Shown here: positions 21,754 through 37,292 of the stretch, in pieces
Layout of the letters: every line of letters starts with the position of its first letter
Position numbering within the stretch: the stretch's first letter is position 1
Assembly (NCBI GenBank): GCA_001600875.1
Contig: BCLD01000007.1
Span: 405,141-469,140, forward strand
Direction of reading: 5' to 3'
Origin: Solicoccozyma terricola
Taxonomy: Eukaryota; Basidiomycota; Tremellomycetes; Filobasidiales; Piskurozymaceae
DNA: 64,000 nucleotides
Program-made: the position numbers and the translations under genes
The notes under the pieces: model-generated
Told to the model about the DNA's origin: nothing
The model's database searches: none
Seen by the model: only the letters and a program-made list of their open reading frames with translations

Positions 21754-23735
21754 ATGAGCATCAACTTTTTTGTTACTGCACCAAGCAGACTTCGACCACT
21801 GCAGCTCTGCTTGCGGCGTACACAGGTTCCTACCTTCCAAAGTCAATTCTCTACCTCAAGAATACAAGCGAATGCTGTGACGCAGAGCCCACAGCGAGCT
21901 GGACCACTAGATGGAGTTCGTGTTGTGGATCTCAGCAGAATCCTAGCTGGACCGCTTTGTACGATGATGCTGGTGAGCTTGTAGCGCCGTAGCCCACGAT
22001 GGGGGCCCACTGCTGAATTACAAAACCCGCTGGTCAGTCTGATCTGGGCGCCGAGGTTATCAAGGTGTGCTCGAAGAATCCTTCATATGCAAACGATCAA
22101 ACTTCTGACAAGTAATTATTCATGTAGCTCGAATCGCCTGGAAAAGGCGACGATACTCGATCATGGTCACCTCCATCAGCTCCTCTTGTTCCCGAAGATC
22201 CACGGCCCGACTTGCCAGCAGAGTCTGCTTATTTCTTACAGGTCAACCGGAATAAGAAGAGGTTGGGTCTGAATCTCCTTTGCTCAAAGAATATCGCTGA
22301 TGATGGATGACATCAGTGTGACGGTGAATCTCAAGTCCCCTAAGGGAATCCAGATTGTTCATGAGTTGATCAAGAACGCGGACGTCTTCGTTGAAAACTA
22401 GTAAGGTCATGGAGGTCTAGGAGGTAGCTATGCTGTATATCTGATCCATCCATCATAGTCTACCCGGCAAACTGAACAAGTTCGGATTGGGATACGAGGC
22501 TTTGAAAAAAATTAACCCTAGTCTGATCTACTGTTCGATTACCGGTGACTTTCTTCTCTACTCAATGAGAGTTTTCGTTGCTACTGATCGTGACTTGAAT
22601 TGGGTCGTTTGCAGGATACGGTCCAACTGGTCCTTCTGCCTCGAGTCCTGGATACGACGCAGTCATTCAAGCAGAGGCTGGTCTTATGCACATTACCGGC
22701 GAACCCGATGGACCACCAACAAAGGTGGGGCCGATTGGATTCATTTGAATCAACGCCTGCTTGCTAAAACTGCCGTTCCTTCCAGGTAGGAGTGGCGGTG
22801 GTCGATGTCCTCACTGGTCATTATGCACAATCAGCCATATTGGCGGCATTGTACGCACGAAAGGAAACAGGGAAAGGTTGCAAGATCGACTGCAGTTTGT
22901 TCGAATCTGCGGTGGCCAGTCTGGCAAACATCGGCAGTAACTGGCTAGTAGCAGGAAAGGAAGCTCAGAGACTAGGCTCAGGACATCGTGGGTGGGAAGA
23001 TGATACCGTCGTGACCACTCTGTGTCTGAATGTTTCCCACACAGCTTCGATTGTACCGTATCAACCCTTCAACACCTCTACGACACCTATCATGCTTGCG
23101 GTCGGCAATGACACCCAATTTCAATCCCTCTCTCAAAATGGCGTCCTGGATCAACCAGAATGGCCCCTTGACGAAAGGTTTTCGACAAATCAGGCGAGAG
23201 TACAGCACCGTAAGCTGCTGATTGGCATGTTAGAGCAAGTGTTTAAAACGAGATCACGGGAGGCATGGCTCCAACGACTGGAAGGCAAGGGGTGAGTCCA
23301 GAACTTTCGCTTGGTCGTATCATGAACCCTAATGATTCGCCCCTTTGCCTCCTGTAGCATCCCCTTCGCGTGGGTGGATTGGTTTCGGCCCATAGCGTTG
23401 TCTGAAGCTGAATTGGTACTTGCAGACCGATCAACAACATCGAGCAAACATTCGCCCACCCGCAAGCGATAGCACGACAGGTCGTACAGGTGGTAAATCA
23501 TCCACGTTCAGGCCCAATGAAGTTGGCGGCTAGTCCGGTGACGGTAGACGGCGACAAAGCCAAGGTATGGGTGAAGTTGTTATAGGGTACACCTCATCGC
23601 AACTGACTGCCTTCCTGCCAAAAGATACGAAGTGCCCCACCCTATTTAGGACAGCATACTTCTGAAGTGCTGAGGGATGTTTTGGGATATGACCAGGAAA
23701 AGATAGCGTCACTTCAAACAGAGCAGGCAGTCTGA
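21754..23735 (+). CDS. Family III CoA-transferase (CaiB/BaiF; SUGCT-like), mitochondrial
   Basis: Eleven exons (21754..21972, 22038..22064, 22128..22261, 22317..22400, 22459..22544, 22615..22724, 22786..22987, 23045..23291, 23358..23369, 23426..23564, 23625..23735) give 456 residues. After a basic, Ser-rich presequence-like N-terminus comes [20 protein letters not shown], then [97 protein letters not shown] and GIPFAPINNI. The Asp of the YDAVIQA region is the usual catalytic residue. The closest human relative by pattern is SUGCT (succinyl-CoA:glutarate CoA-transferase), but the substrate cannot be fixed by sequence reading alone. One exon is only 12 nt (23358-23369). The stop lies 82 bp from the convergent Atg9 stop. 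Confidence 0.9.
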
Positions 23736-23817
23736 GCACATCACAAATCCCATTGCGTACATTTTTAAATACACAATGAACATGCACAACTCGCATTACA
23801 ACTTGGAAGTTTCGTTA

Positions 23818-26800
23818 TTATTTCATTACGTGATGTATCAACCCAATCATTCCATTGTCCTTCAGAGTGTCTTTGCGTCCCTGCATCGCCGAGTCGCTCT
23901 CATCGCTTCCGTTTCCGCCTCGTGACGGCACCTCCGCCGCCTCCCATCCCGCCTCATTGACTTCAATTTGCTCTTTCATAGCTTCCAGGCGTTCGCCACG
24001 CCGGAAGGGCTGCTTATGCCCAGCACGCGTCGGAAGTGGTTTTGAGCTAGATCGCATCATGATGCTTCGCTGCAAAGCCCGCTCATAGATCTGACTGCGA
24101 TCGCGGAGATAGTCTGATTCAGGCACGTCGTTGCCGTTCGACACCAAGCCATCATTGATACCGCGGGCGTAAGTGGATTTTCCTTTGCGAAGTTGTGGGC
24201 TGAGGGCACCAGTTTGATCGGTCATCTTCGAGAGGTATATTGACGCAGACGGGTCGGATGGTTGCCACTCGGGGTGCGTGACCTAAAGAGCGCCACAGTC
24301 AGAACGATGAACCTTTGGCCATCAGACGCCGGACTCACAGTGAAGTGCAGGAACGATTTCTCCATCTTCCCCTCCTTCGATTGCATTCGCTCGTCCGAGG
24401 TAGCTTCCCCTGGAGCGCCAAACTGAAGGGACGGGCGATGTCAGAGAGGGATGGCAACCCAATTTGCACTGATACCCACCTTCACATTCCCGTGTCGCTT
24501 GAAGTCAAATACAGCAAAAGAGCAGACATAGCCCACATCTTCAACGTGCACAGTGAACTCTCTGAAGAAATCGATGATGTTCTCGGCGCAAGGTGGTAGG
24601 GAAAACCACAGGACCAGAGGAGTGAGAACAACGGAGACAAGCTCTTGAAGGAAGACTGTGATCTTCATCTCAAAGATTTGGCCAAACGAGCTGTGAACCT
24701 GGGAATCCCAAGACGATGAGACTTCTGGTTGCCCTGGTTGCCATTCAGAAAGTGACCGTGACTCACCATACGAGAATGAAGCTTTCCCTCCCAGTCTCCT
24801 GGCATGTAATGTGTATGGCTGACAACCTCTTTGAGTAAAACCTCCGGCTCGAACACTGTATTATCCTGTGGTACCATCCCTCGAGTAACAGCGAGAACCC
24901 CGGTGAAGACTCCCAGATAGAACAACACTGTCCGGTTTGGCGTGATCTCAAAGTGAAGGAATACTGGATCGATCACGGTGATCAGCAGCAGGACAGCAGC
25001 GAAAGCACCAGTGATGAAGGCAATGAATCTGGAAGGGAGAAAATCAGTGTCCGTCAACATCATATGAAACAATAAACCGAAGGAAAGAACCCCACCTCAT
25101 TGTCAATGCGCTGAGTTCCTTTGGGAACTGGTCGAGGTAGCGTTTCGCAGCAGGATAACTCTGGTCAAGCCGTCTCTCGAAGAGATGGGGCAGCTCATTG
25201 AATTCTCTGAATTTCCAGCGGCCATATGGGGTATACTGACGAGACCCGATGGAGGATGGATTTTTGTGATATTCCTAGATAGGATAGATTTGCGCTTTAG
25301 TTTTTCCTGGTCTGGACGATGATCCCGTCTTTAGCTCACCTCAAAATAGCGGAAGAACGAGTACAAAATGAGGTAGAGGACGATGAACGGCGCGAAGATG
25401 GCGTTGATAATGCCGATGAAGACGAAACGGCGTTGTAGTCTTTGATGAACGAGTGACATGAGTTGCAGTCAGTAGCATACCGTCGACAATGACTTACCTC
25501 TCGACCAAGTCCTTTCTCTTCCTCTCCCTCACAAATTCCTTTCTCACTAAACCCCTTTGATCAAACAAGAAGCCCAATAAACAATATCTCAGATTCCACT
25601 CTAATGCCTTGGTGAGATTGTTGGCACCAAAGGAGAGGTATTGTCTAGAACTCTTCCCCGTAGCATCCGAGAGCAGGTATGACTTTGGCACGAACGGGAC
25701 TATGAAGTGAGGAAGTGGCAGGCGAACGCGGAGATCGAGCAGGTCTTTGTTGAATAAAGCAATGAGATAATTCTCCTGGCGCATGATGCGGCTGTTGAGG
25801 TGACTCCTCATGTCAGCAGATCTCCCCTGCTGCAATTGGGCCCTACTCACTTGGCAACGTCATGTGCGTCCAGCTTCGGAGCAGTCACGTCGAAATCCGA
25901 CGCCGCATCTCCAATCTCTCTGTTCTTGCCTGAACTTGTAGTAGGATTCTGGTTCCTGATGTTGCTGATGCGTCGTACGATCTCTGGCCAGGATATCGTT
26001 TGAATATCCGCCTGACGAGTGAGTATATCTTCATCAGCATCACTTGGACGAATACACTCTATCCGAAAAATGTCTCACATCAGGCACACCCAGTAGATAT
26101 TCATAGAATCGCTTTATCTCGAGCAGTTTGGGAATGCTCAGAACAAAGCTGACAAGCTTCCACCCAAAGTATGCGACAAATAACCATGTGAGGATGATGT
26201 GGGGTACGGACCATCTGTGATTACCAAACCACCGAAGTTAAAGATACCATGAGATGAACCGTCCGGTTCTATCTGTCTCACCTGCTTATACAACGATCGA
26301 CGACTACATCTTTAAGCATGCCGTGCCCATCTTTCGGGAACTTGGAAATGTCGATGCATGATAGGAGGAAGGTGGAAAATACAATGACGAAAGCGGAAGT
26401 GCTGTCACAGATACCTCGGTGAGTCAGCTACTGTATCCGAGGACAACGACGCCCAGACACTCACGAGAGGTTGTAGATCCTGCGAAGAGCGATACAATAG
26501 AAACCTTTCCCAGTGTAATATTCGTAAACCTGTGAAGCCGAATGAAAGCCATGTGAGCCCAACATCACTACGTATGCAGATTCATCACATCCTTACTTAC
26601 CTCTTGCAAATACCCATCCAGATCAACCACATTAACCCAACTCCATAGCGCTTTCTGTTTCTCGTCTAATTCATTCCACGCTGCTCTTTTCCCCCTCGAT
26701 GACCTCGTTGACAATCGGGATCTGGACCTTGAAGGTGCTGAGCCAGGTGATGCGGTGGGATCCGCTAAGATGTCACCTGGTGAGTCTGCTGATGATGTGT

Positions 26801-27653
26801 CGGATAAGGAATCACCGTTGATCAATCCATGTTGTGAGGATTGATGGGTACGAGATCGAGATCCTCTAGATGATGAGGAAGCCAATCCAAAGCTGAAAGA
26901 TGGGTGTTGAGACGTGTTCTTACGACGATTTACACCCTTTCCCTTCTCTGCGGCTGAAAGTGCTGCTAACAGCTCACGGTTGGCAATGCCGGGAGGCGAG
27001 CGGGAGGATGAGGGGACGCGGAGGGACGACTTGTTCGGTTTGGATGAACGATGAGGCCGATTACCATTCCTAGTTGCACCATCACTTGAGCTAGGAGGTA
27101 ATGGTAATTCATCCCTTCCTTGTCTTCTATCCCTTGAAATCTCCGGTTCACTGGACCCAGAATCCAATAAATCTGGCGGTGGACTAGCTGAATCGATACT
27201 CGACGTGGAAGTTGAAATCTGCGTTCCCTCCATCCTATTTGTTCGCTCTTGAGAAGCATGCTGCGGTGCAGGATGAGATTCAACCATTGATCCGGGAAAC
27301 GGTTGAGGTGTTGATGAACTCTCTGGATCCTTGTCACCGTTGTTCTGATCCGCTTCATACAGGATACTTTGAGGCGGTTCATCGTCATCTCCCACAGCGA
27401 AAGGGTGCCCATTCGATGAGTTTGCGATATTCACCTTCTCATTACGTCGACCATTCACTAGCTGGTGCTCGTACGTGTCCGTGTATCCCGAAGACTCTGG
27501 TGGATCGACCCCTCGCACGACGCGATCAGGTTCGTCGTCACCCGCTTGAAGGTCGGCGAGGAGATGGGAAGAAGCTGCATCGTCGTCCTGGTCATCAGTC
27601 GGATACGGATGAGATGCTGAGAGGTGCTGCATGAAGCCTCTTGAGGGAGACAT
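23818..27653 (-). CDS. ATG9: Autophagy protein Atg9, lipid scramblase
   Basis: Twelve minus-strand exons (26601..27653, 26465..26529, 26282..26401, 26079..26214, 25851..26011, 25498..25791, 25340..25439, 25096..25274, 24767..25028, 24480..24698, 24339..24422, 23818..24282) give 1,045 residues. Atg9 hallmarks: [129 protein letters not shown], and [20 protein letters not shown]. Several hydrophobic spans are visible, such as those in [20 protein letters not shown]. Atg9 is the multispan membrane protein on vesicles that seed the phagophore; it scrambles lipids delivered by Atg2. The first exon encodes about 330 disordered Ser/Asp-rich residues, as in other basidiomycete Atg9 proteins. Its start region opens onto a 1.37-kb intergenic region. 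Confidence 0.96.
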
Positions 27654-29024
27654 GTTGGGGTTCGGAGGGGGTATGGGTGTTGAACTGGATGGCGGGGATG
27701 AGGTGACGTTGCCACACTCCCCCGTTCACGTGGCGATGATAACCTGACAATGCCACGTCATTGGGTTGAAGGAGGGTATCCGAATCCGCTGATCCGCGGT
27801 TCTTGATTATGTCATCCCCATTTTTCCTTTGGGGGGACCCTCCCTTTCCCACCTCATTTGATGCGGCACATGAAGCGAGATCCAGATCGCACTGCAATAC
27901 CCTGATGGCGACTTCCGGTCGAGGGGACCGAGGGGGCCATGTAGCCACAGGCCAAACGGCGTCATGGGATAGTCACGTACAGTTGGGCACTGTTTCCACA
28001 GCTGACCGTTCATTACAGCTCTATCCGGTACCAACGCCCTCGAGTGTATACGGATCATGGTAGTTTCTATCTTCGGAGCCGTTGGGCTTTTACAACTGGG
28101 GTTTTTGCGCTACCGAACATCCCCAACCCCCACTCGGAGACGGGATGCGCCTTTTTTTGTTGCTCCCTCGCGGCTGTTCCTGTGGCGGAACGGGATTTTC
28201 TTTTTTTTTCTTTTTGCTTTGAGGGTATTCAACCCTCACTCGCTTCGGGTGAACATGTCCATCCGGGAGCTGTCTCGATCTGGCAACCGGGACGGGCGAT
28301 CAAGCAAGTACAGTACGGAATGGACAGCCGACTTTCAGGGTGTTTGTTGTTTTACCTTTTTTCGATGAACCTTTCCCCACAGCCTCCGTTATTCCAATGT
28401 AAGGAAAGCCCCGACAGTTCAGTCCCGGTGGATGTAGGTGACGACCCTTGAAAAAAAGAAAAAAAAATTGCGTCCCTCTCTGCTCTTGCCTACACCGGTA
28501 ATTCGTACGGTCTCATTCCGGCACATCGATCGTCGGGTGGCATTCACCCTCTTTTAGCTGCTCGATGATGCGCTTCGGAGTCCTTTCGCTCCATGCCACA
28601 CATACATCGCCCGCTCTTTCAACACTGCCCATTCAACGGTATCAGGCGCCATGATCTTAGGTGGTCGTGGGTTTTAAAAGCAGGGGACTCCCCCGCTCTC
28701 TGCTCGGAACGGAAGTTCCATGAGAGAAACATGATTTGGGGTCGTAGCAGTTGCTTTGGAAGATTTCTCCGAAACCCACACCGCATGGTGTTGGGGTAAG
28801 GTGGTTGTTAACGGGCGACCATGGGGTCCGGGGTGAAAAAAAATCATTTGCTGGTCCAGCAACTTTTGTCTATAAAGCGCAGTCAATAATCATCCCCCTC
28901 ACTTTTTTCCCCCTCTTCATCAAGTTCTTCAATCACTTAACCAAGCAACACTTTACACACACAAGTCTATCAGACTTCATTCACCCGGTACATCCTTACC
29001 ATCACTACTTTAAAACACAACAAA
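27654..29024. promoter_or_regulatory. long divergent intergenic region, Atg9 (-) and secreted protein (+)
   Basis: These 1,371 bp between divergent starts hold no convincing gene; short open frames on both strands lack conserved features. A TATAAA at 28871-28876 lies about 150 bp before the ATG of the secreted barrel gene. T-rich blocks (about 28201-28220) and a pyrimidine/A-rich leader ending CAACAAA before the ATG are visible. Its length relative to other gaps suggests complex regulation of the secreted gene. Confidence 0.55.
28871..28876 (+). promoter_or_regulatory. TATA box of the secreted barrel gene
   Basis: TATAAA stands 149 bp upstream of the ATG at 29025, in an otherwise mixed-composition region, and is followed by a C/T-rich and then CA-rich leader typical of strongly expressed fungal genes. 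Confidence 0.55.
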
Positions 29025-29507
29025 ATGGTTGCCATCAAGTCGCTCTTCACCGTCGCCTCGGTTCTCGCCGTCGCTGGCTTCGTCAACGCCGCCCCTGCCC
29101 CGCTCGAGAAGCGAATCACCCACACCGGTAAGGCCACCTACTTCGCCGTCGGTCTCGTGAGTCTTTCCACTGCAGATCTATTTAGCGAGGAACGGCACAA
29201 CTAACCTTTTCATCGTACCTTATCTTTCTCCTAGGGTGCCTGTGGATGGACGAACACCGACTCTGACTTCATCGTCGCCCTCAACCAGGCTCAATATGAG
29301 GCAAACAACGGTGCGAACTGTGGTCAGGGTTTGAAGATCACCAACCCAGCCACTGGCAAGACCGCCATCGCCGCAGTCGCCGACATGTGCCCCGGGTGTT
29401 CCGACGGAAGTCTCGATATGAGCCCTTCTCTTTTCAGTTATCTCTCCGACGGAAACATGGACGAGGGTGTCTTCCAGATGTCTTGGAACTTCCTCAAGAA
29501 GAACTAG
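29025..29507 (+). CDS. small secreted double-psi-beta-barrel protein (expansin/RlpA-like)
   Basis: Two exons, 29025..29156 and 29235..29507, give 134 residues. The N-terminal stretch MVAIKSLFTVASVLAVAGFV ending NAAPA is a signal peptide. LEKR at about residues 27-30 is a Kex2-type dibasic site, so the mature protein probably begins ITHTGKATYF. The rest is a single barwin/RlpA-like barrel: GACGWTNTDSDFIVALN, NGANCGQGLKITNPATGK, ADMCPGCSDGSLDMSPSLF and VFQMSWNFLKKN. Such proteins are abundant in fungi and include expansin-like cell wall looseners and protease-inhibitor-like proteins; catalytic activity is usually absent. A decayed copy lies at about 21357-21556. It is probably highly expressed, given the TATA box and the long upstream region. 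Confidence 0.9.
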
Positions 29508-30500
29508 ACGCCGTTCCCGCGTTTTGGACCGCATCGACATACTTCACTCGCTACATCCGTACCCCTTGTCTGCGGTCCGTCTCTCTCTCGGTTTCCTCGT
29601 CTATTTTTGTCCTTTCACTCGTCACACGTCGTCCTTAACACCCTCTCCCTACCTGGTCGTTATAACTCGTTTTTCTCTCTTTTGGGCCATATGGGTGGCA
29701 ACCCCATGTCTTATAACAACTCAATCCTGGAGCGCGCGCACTCCACCTCACCCTCAAACCTCAATCCTGGAATCCGCGATTCCTTGGCCTTACCCATAAC
29801 CCTGTCGTTGGCGTACAATTCTGGATTATCGAATCATCATGGAGCAAGTGCTGTCATCCATTTTTCGATTCGACGATTGTTCAATCATCTTTGTACCCTG
29901 CGATGCCTTTCCTAACCCCGTCTCCTCGTCTAGATGAGGATTCTGCTGTACCTTAGTTGTTACCTTGATGGTTATATACTTGTGCAGCATGGAATATGGA
30001 TAGTGGCCGTTGCATGAAACACCTGTTTCTAGTTCTTTTCGCCACTGTCCTCTCCCTAATCCACGCTGAATGGGCGGGGTCTTAAGTTACCGTGATGTAT
30101 GTGGGTCTGTCGTCCATCTACTGACTACCTATATGGGGTTGCCGCTAGGTCAACTGTTTTCGTCCTGACCGCCGTGAGAAGTAGGTAAAGGGTGCACAAA
30201 GCACGCAAACCGCGGATACGGCTAACCCGCGGACATCGCGACCGTGTCCGCGCTGGCGCCGTTCCGTATTTCCCTAATATCGTATCGAATGAGGCTGTTG
30301 TAGTTTGAATTGTTGATCTTATCGACGTCGGATCCCCCTCATCGCCCCCTCATCGCCCCCTCATCGCCCTCTCCTCCCAACTCCTCGCCAGACTCAGTGC
30401 CAGCTAGTTTGTGGGATAGCATACCACCTTGCACCCAGCTCGTTTACAGCTGAATTCGACCCGTTCAACGTCGGATAAATCGGACTTCTGAGAAACGCTG
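29508..30500. other. intergenic region, 3' flank of secreted gene and Gem1 promoter
   Basis: This 993-bp gap lies between same-strand genes. It has C/T-rich sequence after the stop at 29507 (3' UTR) and three tandem copies of an 11-nt unit (about 30336-30370) roughly 130 bp before the Gem1 ATG. No coding sequence is supported. Confidence 0.5.
30336..30370. repeat. 11-bp tandem repeat, three copies (CTCATCGCCCC type)
   Basis: Three near-perfect copies of an 11-nt unit containing CATCGCCCCCT lie head to tail upstream of Gem1, followed by a partial copy. Confidence 0.85.
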
Positions 30501-33566
<3,066 letters not shown>

Positions 33567-34070
33567 GAGGGGGGGGAGGGAGGGGGATGTTTACATGTAT
33601 GGGATGGGATTACTCCTGCATTTCTAAGACACGGGAAGTCGTCTCGCCCTCTCGATTACGTCAGCCACCCCACCACCTGTTTGTTTTGGTCCTCGATTGT
33701 TCGGAGCAGCGGTTCAAGGACCATCGTTCCCAAACAACACAGCGTCACCATTCCCTTGGGCAGGACACCCAATCATCTCAGTGCGACGGACCGATCTGCC
33801 ACGCACACCGGCCACTCACCCGAACCACCACCAATCGCGTTCCATCAACAATCAACCCTTCCGACTTCCTGCCAAAACCCCCGCCTTCCTATCCCCGCCT
33901 TCCTAAGGCACCCGTGCAGAACTATCCCGTCTACATCTCTGAGCAAACATCTCAACGCGAATCAAGAATGGGTTGTCCAGCTGTAGTCTTATAGTCCTTG
34001 ACGGAACGGTTGAGAAGCAGCACTAGAAACGGAGAATCAGGAATCTCACAACAAGCGCACGCGTTGAACC
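33567..34070. other. intergenic region between Gem1 and Byr4-like gene
   Basis: This 504-bp gap between same-strand genes presumably contains the Gem1 3' end and the promoter of the next gene. A purine-rich GAGGGGGGGGAGGGAGGGGG block (33567-33588) follows the stop at once. No gene is supported. Confidence 0.5.
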
Positions 34071-37000
34071 ATGGCTCTCACGGATGATTGGACTGATGAT
34101 TGCGACTTTGACTTTGGGTTGACCTCGGCTTCTCTGAGCACCTTTGGATCTCGCCATTCCAGCTCTGCATCTACACGGCAAACATCATCGACAGCCTACG
34201 TCTCGGCTGTAGAATCATTAGATGAGATAGACGAAGTGGACGGTTTCGACGATTTTAGAGTTGATCATGCGAGACCTCTTCAATTCGAAGCCAAGTTGAG
34301 GAAGGTGATAGAAGGACATTCGGAGACGATGACTGGAATAGAATCAGATTGGAATAAGCTGGGAACTCCTCGATCACAGACATCATCTCGCGCAAGCGAT
34401 CTCATACGCTCGGGCGAGGTAACGGCCACCATGTTGGGCGGTCGTGCATTCGTCACTCGTCTAGGTCCCACAAAACATTCATCGCCTGCGTATAGGTCCA
34501 AGACACAAGCATCACACGCCGAGCAGCGTGAGCAGGTGGCGGAGAATGAAGATTTAGATTTTCCCGTCAAGCTTGAATTAAAGTCGAGCAAGGTGATGGC
34601 GGATGAGGATGAGGTAGATTGGGGTTTAGATGAAGATGACGAAAGGGAGTCTACACTGAAGGCTGGTGCAGCTACTCTCAAGGGTTTCAGACTTCCTAAA
34701 AAACTAGACACGGACACGATCCGTCAAGGTAGAAAATCTCTGAGCTCGCAGAGCAAGTATTCCGAGGACGACGAAGAAAGCAAATCACAGGAGGATTCCT
34801 TTGACCTACCGGCTGGGCTCTCTCATATCAAACTCGCTACAGCAACCTTTCAATCGGACACTGCTTCACGGCATCAATCTTCTCGATCATCACGCACTTC
34901 CACCAACGATAAAGCTCACCTCCAAAACACGGGTAGCACGAGCACTTCCGGTTGGGACACTCCAGGATCTCTTCTGCCGAGTCACTCCCGCCGCTCGGGC
35001 CATTCTACATCCATTACCAGTCCCAGCTCCTCATCGAATACCAGCGTTACCTCACTCTCAATGCTGGGCACGGACAACTCAGAAGTCGATGATCGTGGCG
35101 TCCTGGTTGCTGATCAGGAAGGAGAAGACATGGAAGACGGCTTGCTGTTACCGAATCCTACTTTCTTCTCTAGCGGTCGCGTACAGGAGCTGAATTCCTT
35201 GCTGGATCGAAAGCGGAAACCACAAGCACTTCCAGCCAATCATCCACCTGCCTCCGCAGGAAATCAAAGGTCAAGCAGCGGGAATAGCAGGACGTCGAGC
35301 TCCGATCTCACTCGGCCGACGATCGCATCTGCGTCAAGATCAAGAGCCAAGGATCGACGTGAGGAATCATTCGAAGATGGTTTGGTGTTCGATGATGCAG
35401 GCACGGAACTTGATCCTGGACGTCTTAATCGTCTCAGGACAATACGAGCGGGAATCTCTCGCACATCAGACGCTGGTCGGACCATTCGAGGCACTGGTAC
35501 CGGCTTGCAAAGGACCGCCTTGAATGTCTCCGGATCAACTCGGGGATTCATTAGTCTGGAGGAGATGGCCCGAACAGCAACTCAAGCTGGAAACTCGGCA
35601 AAGTCTTGGTCCCCGGCACCAGTTGGTACCAGGGTCACTTCGGCTTTCGTGGCAGAGTCATCTTCAGGAGCACGCGCACGTGCTTTGGAATCACGGTCGA
35701 TCACCAACCCTTCCCCATCTCTTGCCTCGACGTTGTCTCCCGCGGCGCACACTCCCAACCGGCTTCGCCATCAAAAGTCGTATTCGCGACTCCAGCAGCC
35801 TCCGCCATCCCCATCGATGGGACGGAAACAGAGTCTGCAGAGTCTGCAGGACGCGATGGCGAATCAGAGCGGAAATCTGGGTTCACGACTTGGTGGTGAA
35901 TGCCGTAGAGCTGTCGCAAGGAGCTACGAAGGTCAAACTGCGGCTAGCGTAGCTCGAGCTCTCCGGCGGGACCACGACCAAGCTGCTCCTCCACCAGCAC
36001 TCAGCACCGGTTCAGCCGGTCGTATGTCCAGCTGGAGCGAGCAAGCGGCGGCGATCGATAGGCTCACTCTGCCGACATCATCCTCGCGGGCGAAAGCGCG
36101 ACCTGCGATGAGCTCCATCTTCGCTGCGTCATCTCCGCCCTCTGCGCTGCACCGCACCTTATCGCCACCAGTACCCGCTCAGGTTCTCCGGCGGCCCAAA
36201 AAACCTAGGTCGTATGGAGATGGCACAGAGCTAGATGCATTCGATGATTTGCGGGTGGATAGGCAAAAGGAATCTACCATGAAGGTCACCGATACGCGTT
36301 CAAAGTCTCGAGCTAGTGATGTTGCTACATCTGTCCCAGAACGTGAGCTTCCATGGAGTGACTTGGTGCTCTCCCTACCCAATACTGACATAGCATCACT
36401 TGCCTCGCAGCTTCATTCACTCCATCTCGCCTTCCAAATGTGCAACATCGCACTCCTGTCGTCGGCGACAAACGTAAGAAGTCGACGGCGTCCACCAGTC
36501 TTTCAAAGACCTCTTTCGCCCACCCAAGACGAGCACCTGCTCTCATTCGCAAACTAGGCGGCGACGGAGACAAGCAGAAGAGTGAGTCAAAGGTTGTTAA
36601 ACGCTCAAACTCCCCATCTGCTGACGTGACTCATTCGTATTCAAACAGCTGTCGGTGACATGACGTGGAATCCCTTGAGTCAGCGATGGGAGGGCAACTA
36701 CGGCGTGCTCCGCGACTTCGAGAATCAGACAACGACATCAGTTCGTCCTGCTCTCATCGCTCACTACGTCGCAAATTCTTCCACCGGCGGAGCATCTCCA
36801 GGGGGTATTGCGCAGAGCGCGAGTTCATTGCACATCGTCGGCGACATGCGATTTGATTCGGACAAAATGTGCTGGATCTCGATTCTGCCTCCAGAGGAAG
36901 ATGAACCGGATCCATTCGAGGGCATGGCAGATGATGAGGGCGACAGCTTTGACAAGGGAGCGACTCTTACTAGGACGACGGCAAAGGCTTTTAGCATGAA

Positions 37001-37292
37001 CCATGCTCTCTTGAATGCCGACCGACGCATCACAAGCGAGTCCACATCGTCATTCAGCGCCAGTGTTGATGACGACTTTGCTGGAACCGAAACGCAAAGG
37101 CTCTCCCCACCGCAAATGGTCAGCGATTCACTTTGGCGAGAGTGCCTAGATGCACACTCCCGAAATAAGGAGGAGATGCGGGGCTGGGTTCTCAGAACAC
37201 TGCCGGATGCGATGGAAATGACGGAGCGGAAGAGAAGGGACGAGAAACGGTTATGGGAGATTAGGAATCTGGCGTTGAGGTCATCTCTGTGA
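34071..37292 (+). CDS. BYR4: Byr4/Bfa1-like scaffold of the two-component GAP for the mitotic-exit/septation GTPase
   Basis: Exons 34071..36342, 36411..36581 and 36649..37292 give 1,028 residues. Most of the chain is disordered and Ser-rich, but short motifs match the Byr4/Bfa1 pattern: an acidic N-terminus MALTDDWTDDCDFDF, VDGFDDFRVDHARPL and its second copy ELDAFDDLRVDRQKE, DEVDWGLDEDDE, GRVQELNSLLDRKRK, and the C-terminal block GDMTWNPLSQRWEGN, RPALIAHY, GDMRFDSDKMCWI. In S. pombe, Byr4 bridges the GTPase Spg1 and the GAP Cdc16 at the spindle pole body and restrains septation; Bfa1 does the same with Bub2 in budding yeast. The assignment rests on the C-terminal block and the repeated acidic motifs and is from memory, so it should be confirmed. 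Confidence 0.8.
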
